The notes under the pieces were generated by a model. That model was not told where the DNA came from. It was given only the letters and a program-made list of their open reading frames with translations, and did no database searches. Of a stretch of 6,806 bases of DNA, positions 1-5,289 are shown piece by piece; the first letter of the stretch is position 1, and each line of letters opens with the position of its first letter. This stretch comes from Planctomycetota bacterium (GTDB lineage: Bacteria; Planctomycetota; SZUA-567): the NCBI GenBank assembly GCA_031278535.1, contig JAITKH010000185.1, positions 1 through 6,806 on the forward strand, in the 5' to 3' direction. The position numbers and the translations under genes are program-made.

Positions 1-150
1 GTCGGCGAAAGGATCCATTCCGGTGATGGTCCGTCTGGCCGGGCAGAGTATCCATCCCACGACGAGGCGGATGCAGGTGATGAAGGCGGGCTTGGTGAAA
101 ACCGGTTCAAGTACGCTCATGAATCCAATGATCTGTGGAAGTTCTGGCAT
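1..150 (-). CDS. DDE-type insertion sequence transposase, N-terminal 50 codons (cut by window edge)
   Basis: The minus strand reads an open frame from an ATG at 150 to the window edge, beginning MPELPQIIGFMSVLEP and continuing with GWILCPARRTITGM around residues 34-47. That stretch resembles the conserved N-terminal helix of IS4/IS701-like transposases, usually of the form 'GW.L..GRRT.TGM'. These enzymes cut and rejoin IS ends with a DDE catalytic core, which would lie beyond the left edge and is not visible. An AAGGAAA ribosome-binding site lies just upstream. The frame is absent from any plus-strand gene, and the flanking DNA is more AT-rich than the rest of the window, as expected of an imported element. 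The family assignment rests on about 50 residues remembered, not searched. Whether the full gene is intact cannot be seen. Confidence 0.72.
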   Translation of the reverse strand, partial: MPELPQIIGFMSVLEPVFTKPAFITCIRLVVGWILCPARRTITGMDPFAD

Positions 151-206
151 GGCGATTTCCTTTTACAAGGCGTCTGTTCAACACCAAGTAAAGGAATCGC
201 CATGCC
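146..206 (-). repeat. Inverted repeat sequestering the transposase RBS and start codon
   Basis: The arm at 146-166 (21 nt) and the arm at 188-206 (19 nt) are complementary apart from two single-base bulges, separated by a 21-nt loop. In the minus-strand mRNA the downstream arm contains both the AAGGAAA ribosome-binding site and the ATG of the transposase, so folding would hide the start. The predicted promoter at 228-256 lies upstream of both arms, so the element's own transcript as well as read-through transcripts would fold. Hiding a transposase start in a hairpin is a known way for IS elements to limit expression (IS10 and IS50 are examples for read-through transcripts). Use of it here is inferred. 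Confidence 0.7.
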
Positions 207-227
207 TCTTTTCAACCTATGCCGGAA

Positions 228-256
228 ATTACAACCACAAAATTTCCAAAAGTCAA
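228..256 (-). promoter_or_regulatory. Predicted sigma70-like promoter of the transposase
   Basis: On the minus strand a -35 TTGACT (251-256) and a -10 TGTAAT (228-233) are separated by exactly 17 bp. Start of transcription is expected near 220-222, about 70 nt before the transposase ATG, so the leader contains the whole inverted repeat at 146-206. The surrounding DNA is AT-rich. The outer terminal repeat of the IS should lie a little further right, but I could not define it because the other end is outside the window. Confidence 0.55.
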
Positions 257-376
257 CACGTACAGGCCGTTTAATTTTTCCTTGTGGGGCTTACCGCTTG
301 TCAATTCATAAGGACTACGCGACGAGGTTTGATGTGCGCGACAACCCTGAACAGTACAGGAGGGCGGGCGATTCGT

Positions 377-437
377 CTCCGGTGTGGCGTCTCCTTCTTT
401 CGAGCTACCCCCTCCAGGCATAGGCGCCGCACCGGAG
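377..437. repeat. 16-bp imperfect inverted repeat with 29-nt loop
   Basis: Positions 377-392 pair with 422-437. Fourteen of the sixteen pairs are Watson-Crick, and the other two (385/429 and 390/424) would be G-U pairs in a plus-strand RNA. The best run begins CTCCGGTG on the left and ends CACCGGAG on the right. No T-tract follows on either strand, so it is not a typical intrinsic terminator. It could be a decayed mobile-element end or a structured RNA. No adjacent gene tells which. Confidence 0.5.
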
Positions 438-722
438 GCGGGGGATGGTGGCTGGTTGTTCCTTGAACTCGCTATTATTTTGTATTGGCAATCCGGGCCA
501 CCTCATCTTGCGGGCGTGGCGTTTTCCATTCTTGTGACGATAACAAGGCCGAATAAGCACAACCGCCGCATTGTGTCCGCCGTTTTCACCCTGGATCCCC
601 CCAAGGCCTTTGCTGCACGGACTTGTAAAATCCCTTCGTCGATGGGCGAGGACTTGTATGGGTCGGGAGCACAAATTTCGCCCCTCCCCAAAAAACCTTT
701 GCCGGGGAACTCGGGACAGTGA

Positions 723-751
723 GGGAAGAATGGACATTGTCCGGGAAGAAT
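723..751. promoter_or_regulatory. Palindrome flanked by direct repeats, candidate regulator site
   Basis: An 11-bp perfect palindrome, GGACATTGTCC (732-742), is framed exactly by two copies of GGGAAGAAT (723-731 and 743-751, 20-bp period). It lies about 30 bp upstream of the -35 box at 783 of the amino acid transporter promoter, where activators or cooperative repressors often bind. Symmetry and placement are seen directly. A regulatory role is inferred and no regulator gene is present in the window. Confidence 0.4.
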
Positions 752-782
752 ACCGAACGCCTTGCCGGGACGAGGAAAACCC

Positions 783-811
783 TGGACATGCTTGCGGGAA
801 CGGACTATACT
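783..811 (+). promoter_or_regulatory. Predicted sigma70-like promoter of the amino acid ABC operon
   Basis: A -35 TGGACA (783-788, one mismatch to consensus) and a -10 TATACT (806-811, one mismatch) are separated by 17 bp. The likely transcription start is A818, giving a leader of about 128 nt before the binding-protein ATG at 946. No better promoter match was seen between 812 and 945. Confidence 0.6.
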
Positions 812-872
812 CCCCGCATTCGTTGAAAGTCTGGCCGCGCCCGATGCGAAAAGGCGGATTGCCGTCGAAAAG

Positions 873-894
873 CGGGAAGACGTCCGTCTTCCCG
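873..894 (+). promoter_or_regulatory. Leader hairpin in the 5' UTR of the ABC operon
   Basis: A perfect 9-bp stem (873-881 with 886-894; arms CGGGAAGAC and GTCTTCCCG) closes a 4-nt loop, GTCC. No U-tract follows at once, so it is not a standard terminator. Just downstream GCGGGGATT occurs twice (895-903 and 913-921, 18-bp period). The hairpin could stabilise the mRNA or take part in leader control. I do not recognise a riboswitch class. Confidence 0.5.
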
Positions 895-945
895 GCGGGG
901 ATTGTCCGATCAGCGGGGATTTTACAAAACCGAGGAGGACGGGAC

Positions 946-1773
946 ATGTTCAGGAAACATGCGTTGTTGGCGATTGCAGCCCTGGCTGGCGCCCTTTCGC
1001 TTGCCGGGAGCCCGGCGCGGATCGGCGCGGGGGAAACGCTGTCCGGCCTTGCCACTCCCGGACGGCTGGTGGTGGGCCTAGACGATACCTTCGCCCCCAT
1101 GGGATTCCGGGATCCGGCCAATAATCTGGTCGGTTTCGACATCGACCTTGCCAAGGCGGTCGGGGAGGAGATGGGGCTGGAAATCGTCTTCCAGCCAATC
1201 GATTGGGGCGCCAAGGAAATGGAACTGGCGGCCAAAAACATCGACTGCATCTGGAACGGCATGTCCAGGACCCCGGAACGCGAGGCGAACATGACCCTGT
1301 CGCGGGACTATCTCAACAACCGCCTCGTGGTCATGACCAATCCCGGCGTGGAAATAACCGATCTGAAACAGCTCGCCTCCGTTCCCTACGGCACCCAGGC
1401 GGCCTCGTCCAGCCTGGAAATGATCCGGAAAAGCCCGGCATTCCCGGTGATCCGGGAGAATCTCCACGAATATCCCACATACGACGAGTGCATCCTCGAC
1501 ATGCGCGCCGGCCGCATCCAGGCCATGGTCGTGGACGAGGTACTCGGGCAGTACAAGAACAACAATCTTGGCGCCGCCTTCAAGACGGCTCCCGTCGATT
1601 TCGGCAACGACTATTACGTCATTGGCTTCCGCCGCGGCGCTCCCGACAACTCGGCGAACGAGCAGCTGTGCCGGGCGGTGGAGAAGGCCCTTCGGGCGCT
1701 TCGCGCCAGCGGCAAGGGGGCGGAAATCAGTAGGAAGTGGTTCGGCGAGAACCTGCTGCTGGAAATGAAATAG
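946..1773 (+). CDS. Polar amino acid ABC transporter, periplasmic substrate-binding protein (SBP_bac_3 family)
   Basis: This 275-residue periplasmic receptor binds an amino acid and delivers it to the permease encoded next. Residues 1-20 form a Sec signal peptide (basic FRKH, then an alanine/leucine-rich core) with cleavage probably near residue 29. There is no lipobox cysteine, so a soluble periplasmic protein is expected. GFDIDLAKAV (63-72) matches the family 3 signature. WNGMSRTPER (103-112) contains the arginine that normally holds the ligand carboxylate, and VVDE (195-198) the acidic residue that normally contacts the amino group. The ATG at 946 is chosen because GAGGAGG (932-938) sits 7 nt upstream and the signal peptide follows; the frame stays open upstream but looks non-coding. 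Length is normal for the family. The exact amino acid carried cannot be assigned. It is the first gene of a three-gene operon behind the promoter at 783-811. Confidence 0.93.
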   Translation: MFRKHALLAIAALAGALSLAGSPARIGAGETLSGLATPGRLVVGLDDTFAPMGFRDPANNLVGFDIDLAKAVGEEMGLEIVFQPIDWGAKEMELAAKNIDCIWNGMSRTPEREANMTLSRDYLNNRLVVMTNPGVEITDLKQLASVPYGTQAASSSLEMIRKSPAFPVIRENLHEYPTYDECILDMRAGRIQAMVVDEVLGQYKNNNLGAAFKTAPVDFGNDYYVIGFRRGAPDNSANEQLCRAVEKALRALRASGKGAEISRKWFGENLLLEMK

Positions 1774-1825
1774 CGGGCGCCGCGACAGCGCCCGGCCGCG
1801 GCCGGACGGGCGCCCCTCCCTTTTT
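1774..1825 (+). terminator. Intercistronic GC-rich hairpins after the binding-protein gene (attenuator or mRNA stabiliser)
   Basis: Immediately after the stop codon, CGGGCGC (1774-1780) can pair with GCGCCCG (1788-1794) in a 7-bp stem. Alternatively GCGCCCG (1788-1794) can pair with CGGGCGC (1807-1813), enclosing part of a perfect 14-bp palindrome (1792-1805). Because 1788-1794 is shared, the two folds exclude each other. A run of five T (1821-1825) follows after seven non-T bases, too far for a classical terminator. Binding-protein genes often end in such structures so that the receptor is made in excess over permease and ATPase. Partial termination or 3'-end protection is inferred. Confidence 0.5.
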
Positions 1826-1852
1826 CCCGATCCTTGAAAAGGGCGTCCTCAC

Positions 1853-2539
1853 GTGAACCTGTCGCGGGAGTATGTCTTCGTTCTCTGGCCGGCCCTGGCG
1901 CAGGGGGCGGGGCAAACCCTGCTCATTTTCCTTCTCACCCTGATCCTGTCCCTGCCCCTGGGACTGCCGGTCGCCCTCGGCAGCATCTCGCGGTTGTGGC
2001 CGCCGCGCATGTTCTGCCGTGTCTATGTATGGCTGTTCAGGGGGACGCCCCTGATGCTGCAACTCTTTTTTTTCTATTACGGGCTGGGAATCATGGCCGG
2101 ACAATACGATCTGCCGTTCCTGCGGCTTGATCGCTTTCCCGCCGTTATTGTGACTTTCGCCCTGAATTACGCCGCCTATTTCGCCGAAATCTACCGGGCC
2201 GGCATCCAGTCCATCGATCGCGGGCAGTACGAGGCGGCGAAAACCCTCGGCTTCACCCGCACCCAGACCATGTTCGCCATCATTATCCCCCAAACGCTGC
2301 GCCGCATCATTCCGCCGGTATGCAACGAAACCATAACCCTTGTCAAGGACACCGCCCTGGCCACGGTCATCGGCGTGGCCGAGCTCCTCAAGGCGGCCCG
2401 GGACGCTTCGAATCGCGACACCAACACCACGCCCTATTTCCTCGCCGCCGCCGGCTACCTGGCGATCACCTTTGTCCTTACCCTGGTTTACCAAAAGCTG
2501 GAAAAGCGTTTCGGGCGGCACGAGCGGGAGGCGATATGA
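1853..2539 (+). CDS. Polar amino acid ABC transporter, inner-membrane permease (HisM/GlnP type)
   Basis: This 228-residue protein forms the membrane channel of the importer. With only one permease gene in the operon, a homodimer is likely. Hydrophobic segments lie roughly at 20-43, 55-82, 95-112, 160-180 and 195-213. RGTPLMLQL (63-71) is typical of amino acid permeases. The cytoplasmic EAA loop, which docks on the ATPase, runs from E127 (EAAKTLGF) to about IIPQ (144-147). The start is GTG at 1853, placed by the family's usual N-terminus and a weak AAAAGGG site about 9 nt upstream; no in-frame ATG fits. The gene is 79 nt behind the binding-protein gene, across the hairpin region. Its stop codon overlaps the ATPase start (ATGA), which implies coupled translation. 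Length is normal. Confidence 0.92.
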   Translation: MNLSREYVFVLWPALAQGAGQTLLIFLLTLILSLPLGLPVALGSISRLWPPRMFCRVYVWLFRGTPLMLQLFFFYYGLGIMAGQYDLPFLRLDRFPAVIVTFALNYAAYFAEIYRAGIQSIDRGQYEAAKTLGFTRTQTMFAIIIPQTLRRIIPPVCNETITLVKDTALATVIGVAELLKAARDASNRDTNTTPYFLAAAGYLAITFVLTLVYQKLEKRFGRHEREAI

Positions 2540-3297
2540 CCGATCACATTGTCGAATTGGATCGCGTCTGCAAACGGTACGGCGAGGTGGAGGCCCTGCG
2601 CGACGCCACCCTGCGGGTGAGACGGGGCGAACACGTGGCGATCATCGGCTCGTCCGGATCGGGAAAATCGACGCTGCTGCGCTGCATCAACCATCTTGAG
2701 TCGATTGACGGCGGAAGCGTCCGCAACAACGGCGTGATCCTCGCCGAAACGGTCGGCGGCCGGGTGCGGTACCGGCGGGAGGCGGACATCCGCCGGCTGA
2801 TCATGCAGACGGCCATGGTCTTCCAGCATTTCAACCTCTTCGGCCACCTGACCTGCCTGGAAAACGTCACCATCGCCCCAATCCGGATAAAGCGGGAGAA
2901 TCCCGCCGAAGCCCGCGACAGGGCCATGGACCTTCTCCGGCTGGTCGGCCTCTCCGGCAAGGCCAACGCCTATCCCGCGGAGCTTTCCGGCGGCCAGAAG
3001 CAGCGTGTCGCCATTGCCCGGGCCCTGGCCATCCGGCCGTCGATACTGCTGTTCGACGAACCGACCTCGGCGCTTGATCCGGAGATTACCGGCGAGGTTC
3101 TCAAGGTGATTCGGCAATTGGCTGCCCAAGGATATTCCATGGTGCTGGTGACGCACGAGATGGGATTCGCCCGCGAAGTGGCGGATCGCGTCGTGTTCAT
3201 GGACAACGGCGGGATTGTCGAAGAGGGGATCCCCGCCAATATTTTCGGCCACCCGGAAAGCGAACGGCTGCGGCTGTTCCTCCAGGCGGTGCTGTGA
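2536..3297 (+). CDS. Polar amino acid ABC transporter, ATP-binding protein (GlnQ/HisP type)
   Basis: This 253-residue cytoplasmic ATPase powers uptake through the permease. All nucleotide-binding motifs are present and intact: Walker A GSSGSGKST (38-46), Q-loop glutamine 97 in VFQHFNLF, signature LSGGQ (150-154), Walker B ILLFDE (170-175) with catalytic E175, D-loop SALD (178-181) and H-loop H207 in THEMGF. VFQHFNLF and THEMGFAREVADRVVFMDNG are characteristic of the polar amino acid subfamily. The ATG at 2536 overlaps the permease stop by 4 nt, and GGGAGG (2526-2531) lies 4 nt upstream, inside the permease gene. It is the last gene of the operon. I see no strong intrinsic terminator after it; the only hairpin nearby is a 6-bp stem (3350-3355 with 3363-3368) without a T-tract. 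Confidence 0.95.
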   Translation: MTDHIVELDRVCKRYGEVEALRDATLRVRRGEHVAIIGSSGSGKSTLLRCINHLESIDGGSVRNNGVILAETVGGRVRYRREADIRRLIMQTAMVFQHFNLFGHLTCLENVTIAPIRIKRENPAEARDRAMDLLRLVGLSGKANAYPAELSGGQKQRVAIARALAIRPSILLFDEPTSALDPEITGEVLKVIRQLAAQGYSMVLVTHEMGFAREVADRVVFMDNGGIVEEGIPANIFGHPESERLRLFLQAVL

Positions 3298-3392
3298 ATT
3301 TGCGCTGGTGGTCTGAAAACCGAACCTGTGGATGCCGAAGTCCGTTTGCTCCGGAATCGCCCTCCGGATCCGAAGGGGCAAGAAATCCGCGG

Positions 3393-3418
3393 AGGCGGAA
3401 ACCGGGTGAACCGGGGGC
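3393..3418 (+). repeat. 26-bp dispersed repeat, copy A
   Basis: This segment matches the reverse complement of 6736-6761 at 25 of 26 positions (difference at 3406). It lies in the 189-bp gap between the convergent ATPase and enolase-like genes. Similarity continues weakly on the right: about 26 of the next 43 bases match without gaps. A short GAAGGGG match also occurs on the left of both copies. Both copies read RRKP.EPGA in the equivalent frame. It may be an inverted repeat bounding a moved segment, a genome-wide intergenic repeat, or the remnant of a duplicated gene. Confidence 0.6.
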
Positions 3419-3486
3419 AATTCCCGCACGGCATCAATCTTTGATAGAGGCTTTGCGAGACACCAGGCGGACGGCGCGGGGCCCGG

Positions 3487-4878
3487 TCAGTCCTCGGGCG
3501 GCGGCAACTCCCGGTCGATTTCGGCAAGGCGGTAGCCGAAGCCAATCCTGCCGACGCTGTCCAGACGAACCCGGCCGTTCCGGCGGATATACATGCCCGG
3601 ATGGATTTTGGCCTCGGGAGCCGAGGCCGCCGGGTAGAACTGCATGGCGTTTGTCTCCACCCCCATGATGGTGCCGACGTGGGCGGCGAGCAGGAGGTGC
3701 GGGATTTGCGCCAGCATCGGATTCGTCAGGTCCTGCACCATCAGGGTCATGCCGTGCGCCTTGGCCCAACAGGCCGAAAGCAGGGCGCCGGTCTGGGTCT
3801 TGCAGGTTTTGAGCGCCACCCCCGTCCAGCCAAGCGTCCGCCCCAGCGCCACGAGTCGCCAATCGTGGGCGCTCTCGTCCATGAACAGGGGTTTCCTGGC
3901 GCTTACCGAATGGACGTCGATGCGGTGTTCCGGCAATTCGTAGGGGAAGGGCTGCTCGACATAGAGGATCATGCCGTATAGCCGGGGATGTTCCCGCATC
4001 AGATCGTCTAAAATTCCGTTGACATAGGCCGGTTCCTGAACCGTGCAGTTGAAGTCGGCGGAAAGCCAGTCGCAGCCGCCGGCCAGGGCGAGGCCGCCCA
4101 CTTCGATCAGGCGGGCATAGTCCCAGGCCGCATCGTTTCCGGTCAACTTCACCTTGAGGCATTGTAAGCCGTCCCGGTCTATCCAGTCGGGAAGGACGAC
4201 CGGGTAGCCGTCGTCCGGCTCGCTGCCAGTCAGGCCCTCGCGGGCGAGTATGTCCTTCCCTCCCACCAGATGCCAGGCCGGGAGTTCAGCGGGAGCGGGA
4301 CGGAGCAGGTAGTCGTCCGGATATTTTCCGGAAAACATTTCGGCATGTTCCGGCCCGTAAAACCAAGACAGATCGCGGTTCATGAATTCGGCCGTGTAGG
4401 TGTCGTACACGAACTTCCCGTTCAGGATCGCGAAGGCGTCGTGAATGGCGATGTCGAAAGGGGAGAACGCAACCAGGGCGGCGAGCCAGGGCATGGGTTC
4501 CCTGCCCTGCCGCTCCGTCCGGTTGAATTCATCGAGAAGCGCCGGCAATTCCCGGTCCATGAAGACGCGGCCGATTTCCATGGGATGGCCGGCATAGTCG
4601 AAGCCGGCGACTTTTTTTGACACTCGGCGGGCGAATTCCCGGAGTGCCCCGTCCCGTTCGGCATAGGTGAGCGGCGACGGCCAAACCCAGGCGGCGGAGA
4701 GAGGCGTCTCGCCCCAGCCGTCCGCCCGCCTCCCACCCGTTCCCGCCATTGTCACGCAGGCGCGTGCGCAGGTGACATGGGTTGTGACTTCCGCTCCGAA
4801 TTTGAGCGGAATCCGGGTGGCCACGGGAATGAATCTGAGGGCGCTTTCCGCCACCCTCGCGTCGATATGTTTCGGCAT
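3487..4878 (-). CDS. Enolase-superfamily protein, mandelate racemase/muconate lactonizing enzyme-like, substrate unknown
   Basis: This 463-residue probable cytoplasmic enzyme abstracts a proton next to a carboxylate and stabilises the enolate on a divalent metal. Residues 1-155 form the capping domain (LKFGAEV at 25-31; SPFDIAIHDAF at 139-149). The barrel carries KVK (242-244) with the catalytic lysine expected at 244, metal ligands D275 (in SADFN), E308 (in VEQP) and D334 (in MDES), and the second lysine K357 in ALKTCK. Lysines on both sides are typical of the MLE subgroup (cycloisomerases, racemases, dipeptide epimerases). The protein is some 80-100 residues longer than usual, owing largely to a segment near 155-235 between cap and barrel (HLVGG at 203-207). 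This matches a long, uncharacterised variant I recall from Planctomycetes and Verrucomicrobia relatives. ATG 4878 has no Shine-Dalgarno but coincides with the predicted +1 of the promoter at 4885-4913. The substrate is unassigned; the neighbouring sugar-type receptor hints at a sugar acid, the amino acid importer at a dipeptide. Confidence 0.85.
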   Translation of the reverse strand: MPKHIDARVAESALRFIPVATRIPLKFGAEVTTHVTCARACVTMAGTGGRRADGWGETPLSAAWVWPSPLTYAERDGALREFARRVSKKVAGFDYAGHPMEIGRVFMDRELPALLDEFNRTERQGREPMPWLAALVAFSPFDIAIHDAFAILNGKFVYDTYTAEFMNRDLSWFYGPEHAEMFSGKYPDDYLLRPAPAELPAWHLVGGKDILAREGLTGSEPDDGYPVVLPDWIDRDGLQCLKVKLTGNDAAWDYARLIEVGGLALAGGCDWLSADFNCTVQEPAYVNGILDDLMREHPRLYGMILYVEQPFPYELPEHRIDVHSVSARKPLFMDESAHDWRLVALGRTLGWTGVALKTCKTQTGALLSACWAKAHGMTLMVQDLTNPMLAQIPHLLLAAHVGTIMGVETNAMQFYPAASAPEAKIHPGMYIRRNGRVRLDSVGRIGFGYRLAEIDRELPPPED

Positions 4879-4884
4879 GGCGAC

Positions 4885-4913
4885 AGAATACCAGGCGGCG
4901 GCCGGCCTGTCAA
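4885..4913 (-). promoter_or_regulatory. Near-consensus promoter predicted to give a leaderless enolase-like mRNA
   Basis: On the minus strand a perfect -35 TTGACA (4908-4913) and a -10 TATTCT (4885-4890, two mismatches) are separated by 17 bp. Six bases (GTCGCC) separate the -10 from the ATG, so the expected +1 is the A of the start codon at 4878. No Shine-Dalgarno sequence lies between promoter and ATG, consistent with a leaderless message. An alternative GTG at codon 9 (4854) also lacks a usable ribosome-binding site. Confidence 0.6.
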
Positions 4914-4935
4914 GGGGGCGAGACGGGATCGCGGA

Positions 4936-5241
4936 TCATTCAATTCTTTTGAAGAGACACTCGGAGACTGCATCCCGGTGCCGGGCAAAACGTTCAATGC
5001 CGGCAACCCGCGGTTGTATGGCACTGGCACAAAGAAATCGCGCCTCGGCATTCCGCAAGGCCGCCGCTATCTCGGCGATGCCTCTGTACCGCACCCGGCA
5101 TTCGCCTTCGCGCAAATCCGCGTTTTTGACCCGGAGCAGACGGTTTTCCCCAGCCAATGTCCCGGGGACAACTCCTGGAGACGCCTGGCATCCGCCTGTG
5201 CCGGAGAAAGAGCCGCATTTTACGAATTCCCTCCCCGACAA
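4936..5241 (-). pseudogene. Coding-like remnant of an unrecognised gene (C-terminal part)
   Basis: A minus-strand frame ends in TGA at 4936-4938, 57 nt before the enolase-like ATG. Its last ~70 residues look protein-like, for example VKNADLREGECRVRY and FLCASAIQPRVAGIERFARH, with alternating charged and hydrophobic stretches. The first ~28 residues look random and overlap the hairpin at 5228-5267. There is no ATG; the possible starts are TTG at 5241 or 5157, and neither has a well-placed ribosome-binding site. I do not recognise the family. It could be the tail of a gene truncated by deletion, a small gene with an unusual start, or a chance frame in GC-rich DNA. Confidence 0.35.
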
Positions 5242-5267
5242 TTTTAAGAAAAACCGTCGGGGAGGGA
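5228..5267 (-). terminator. 12-bp perfect stem-loop downstream of the sugar-type binding-protein gene
   Basis: TCCCTCCCCGAC (5228-5239) is exactly complementary to GTCGGGGAGGGA (5256-5267), with a 16-nt AT-rich loop. It begins 22 nt beyond the stop codon of the binding-protein gene (5290-5292). No T-tract follows on the minus strand (AATTCGTAAAA), so it may stop or protect the 3' end rather than act as a classical terminator. The pairing is certain; the function is inferred. Confidence 0.55.
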
Positions 5268-5289
5268 TACCGAACCTGGATCCGCCCGG

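Larger units (their letters stand above)
257..782. other. Stretch without a recognisable gene
   Basis: No reading frame here on either strand has a convincing start, ribosome-binding site and family resemblance. The open frames are short or arise from GC-rich antisense bias. The stretch holds the unidentified outer end of the IS (somewhere right of 256), a long imperfect inverted repeat (377-437), and an operator-like palindrome with flanking direct repeats (723-751). I found no tRNA, no CRISPR repeats and no recognisable riboswitch core. It may be decayed DNA left by IS insertion. Confidence 0.5.

Noticed and set aside
257..783. Possible tRNA, small RNA gene or CRISPR array in the gene-free stretch
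   Set aside because: No cloverleaf, no TTCRA-type T-loop in the right context and no regularly spaced repeats were found.
571..945. Upstream extension of the binding-protein frame
   Set aside because: The frame is open, but its composition is not protein-like, and the signal peptide and ribosome-binding site place the start at 946. The promoter at 783-811 lies inside the extension.
405..1292. Long minus-strand open frame opposite the binding-protein gene
   Set aside because: It is an antisense shadow: proline/serine/arginine-rich, without family resemblance, and covering a certain gene on the other strand.
3349..3369. TCCGGA repeated as a possible terminator of the ABC operon
   Set aside because: Only a 6-bp stem of a self-complementary hexamer with no T-tract; not enough for a terminator call.
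3369..3384. Resemblance of CCGAAGGGGCAAG to the glycine riboswitch core
   Set aside because: The rest of the aptamer is missing, the site is downstream of an operon between convergent genes, and the same bases belong to the repeat-associated region.
2488..3429. Long minus-strand frame opposite the ATPase gene
   Set aside because: An antisense shadow of a gene with all ABC ATPase motifs; its sequence has no recognisable domain.
4777..5247. Plus-strand open frames across the gap between the two minus-strand genes
   Set aside because: No ribosome-binding site or domain resemblance; they overlap the leaderless promoter and read through the hairpin at 5228-5267.
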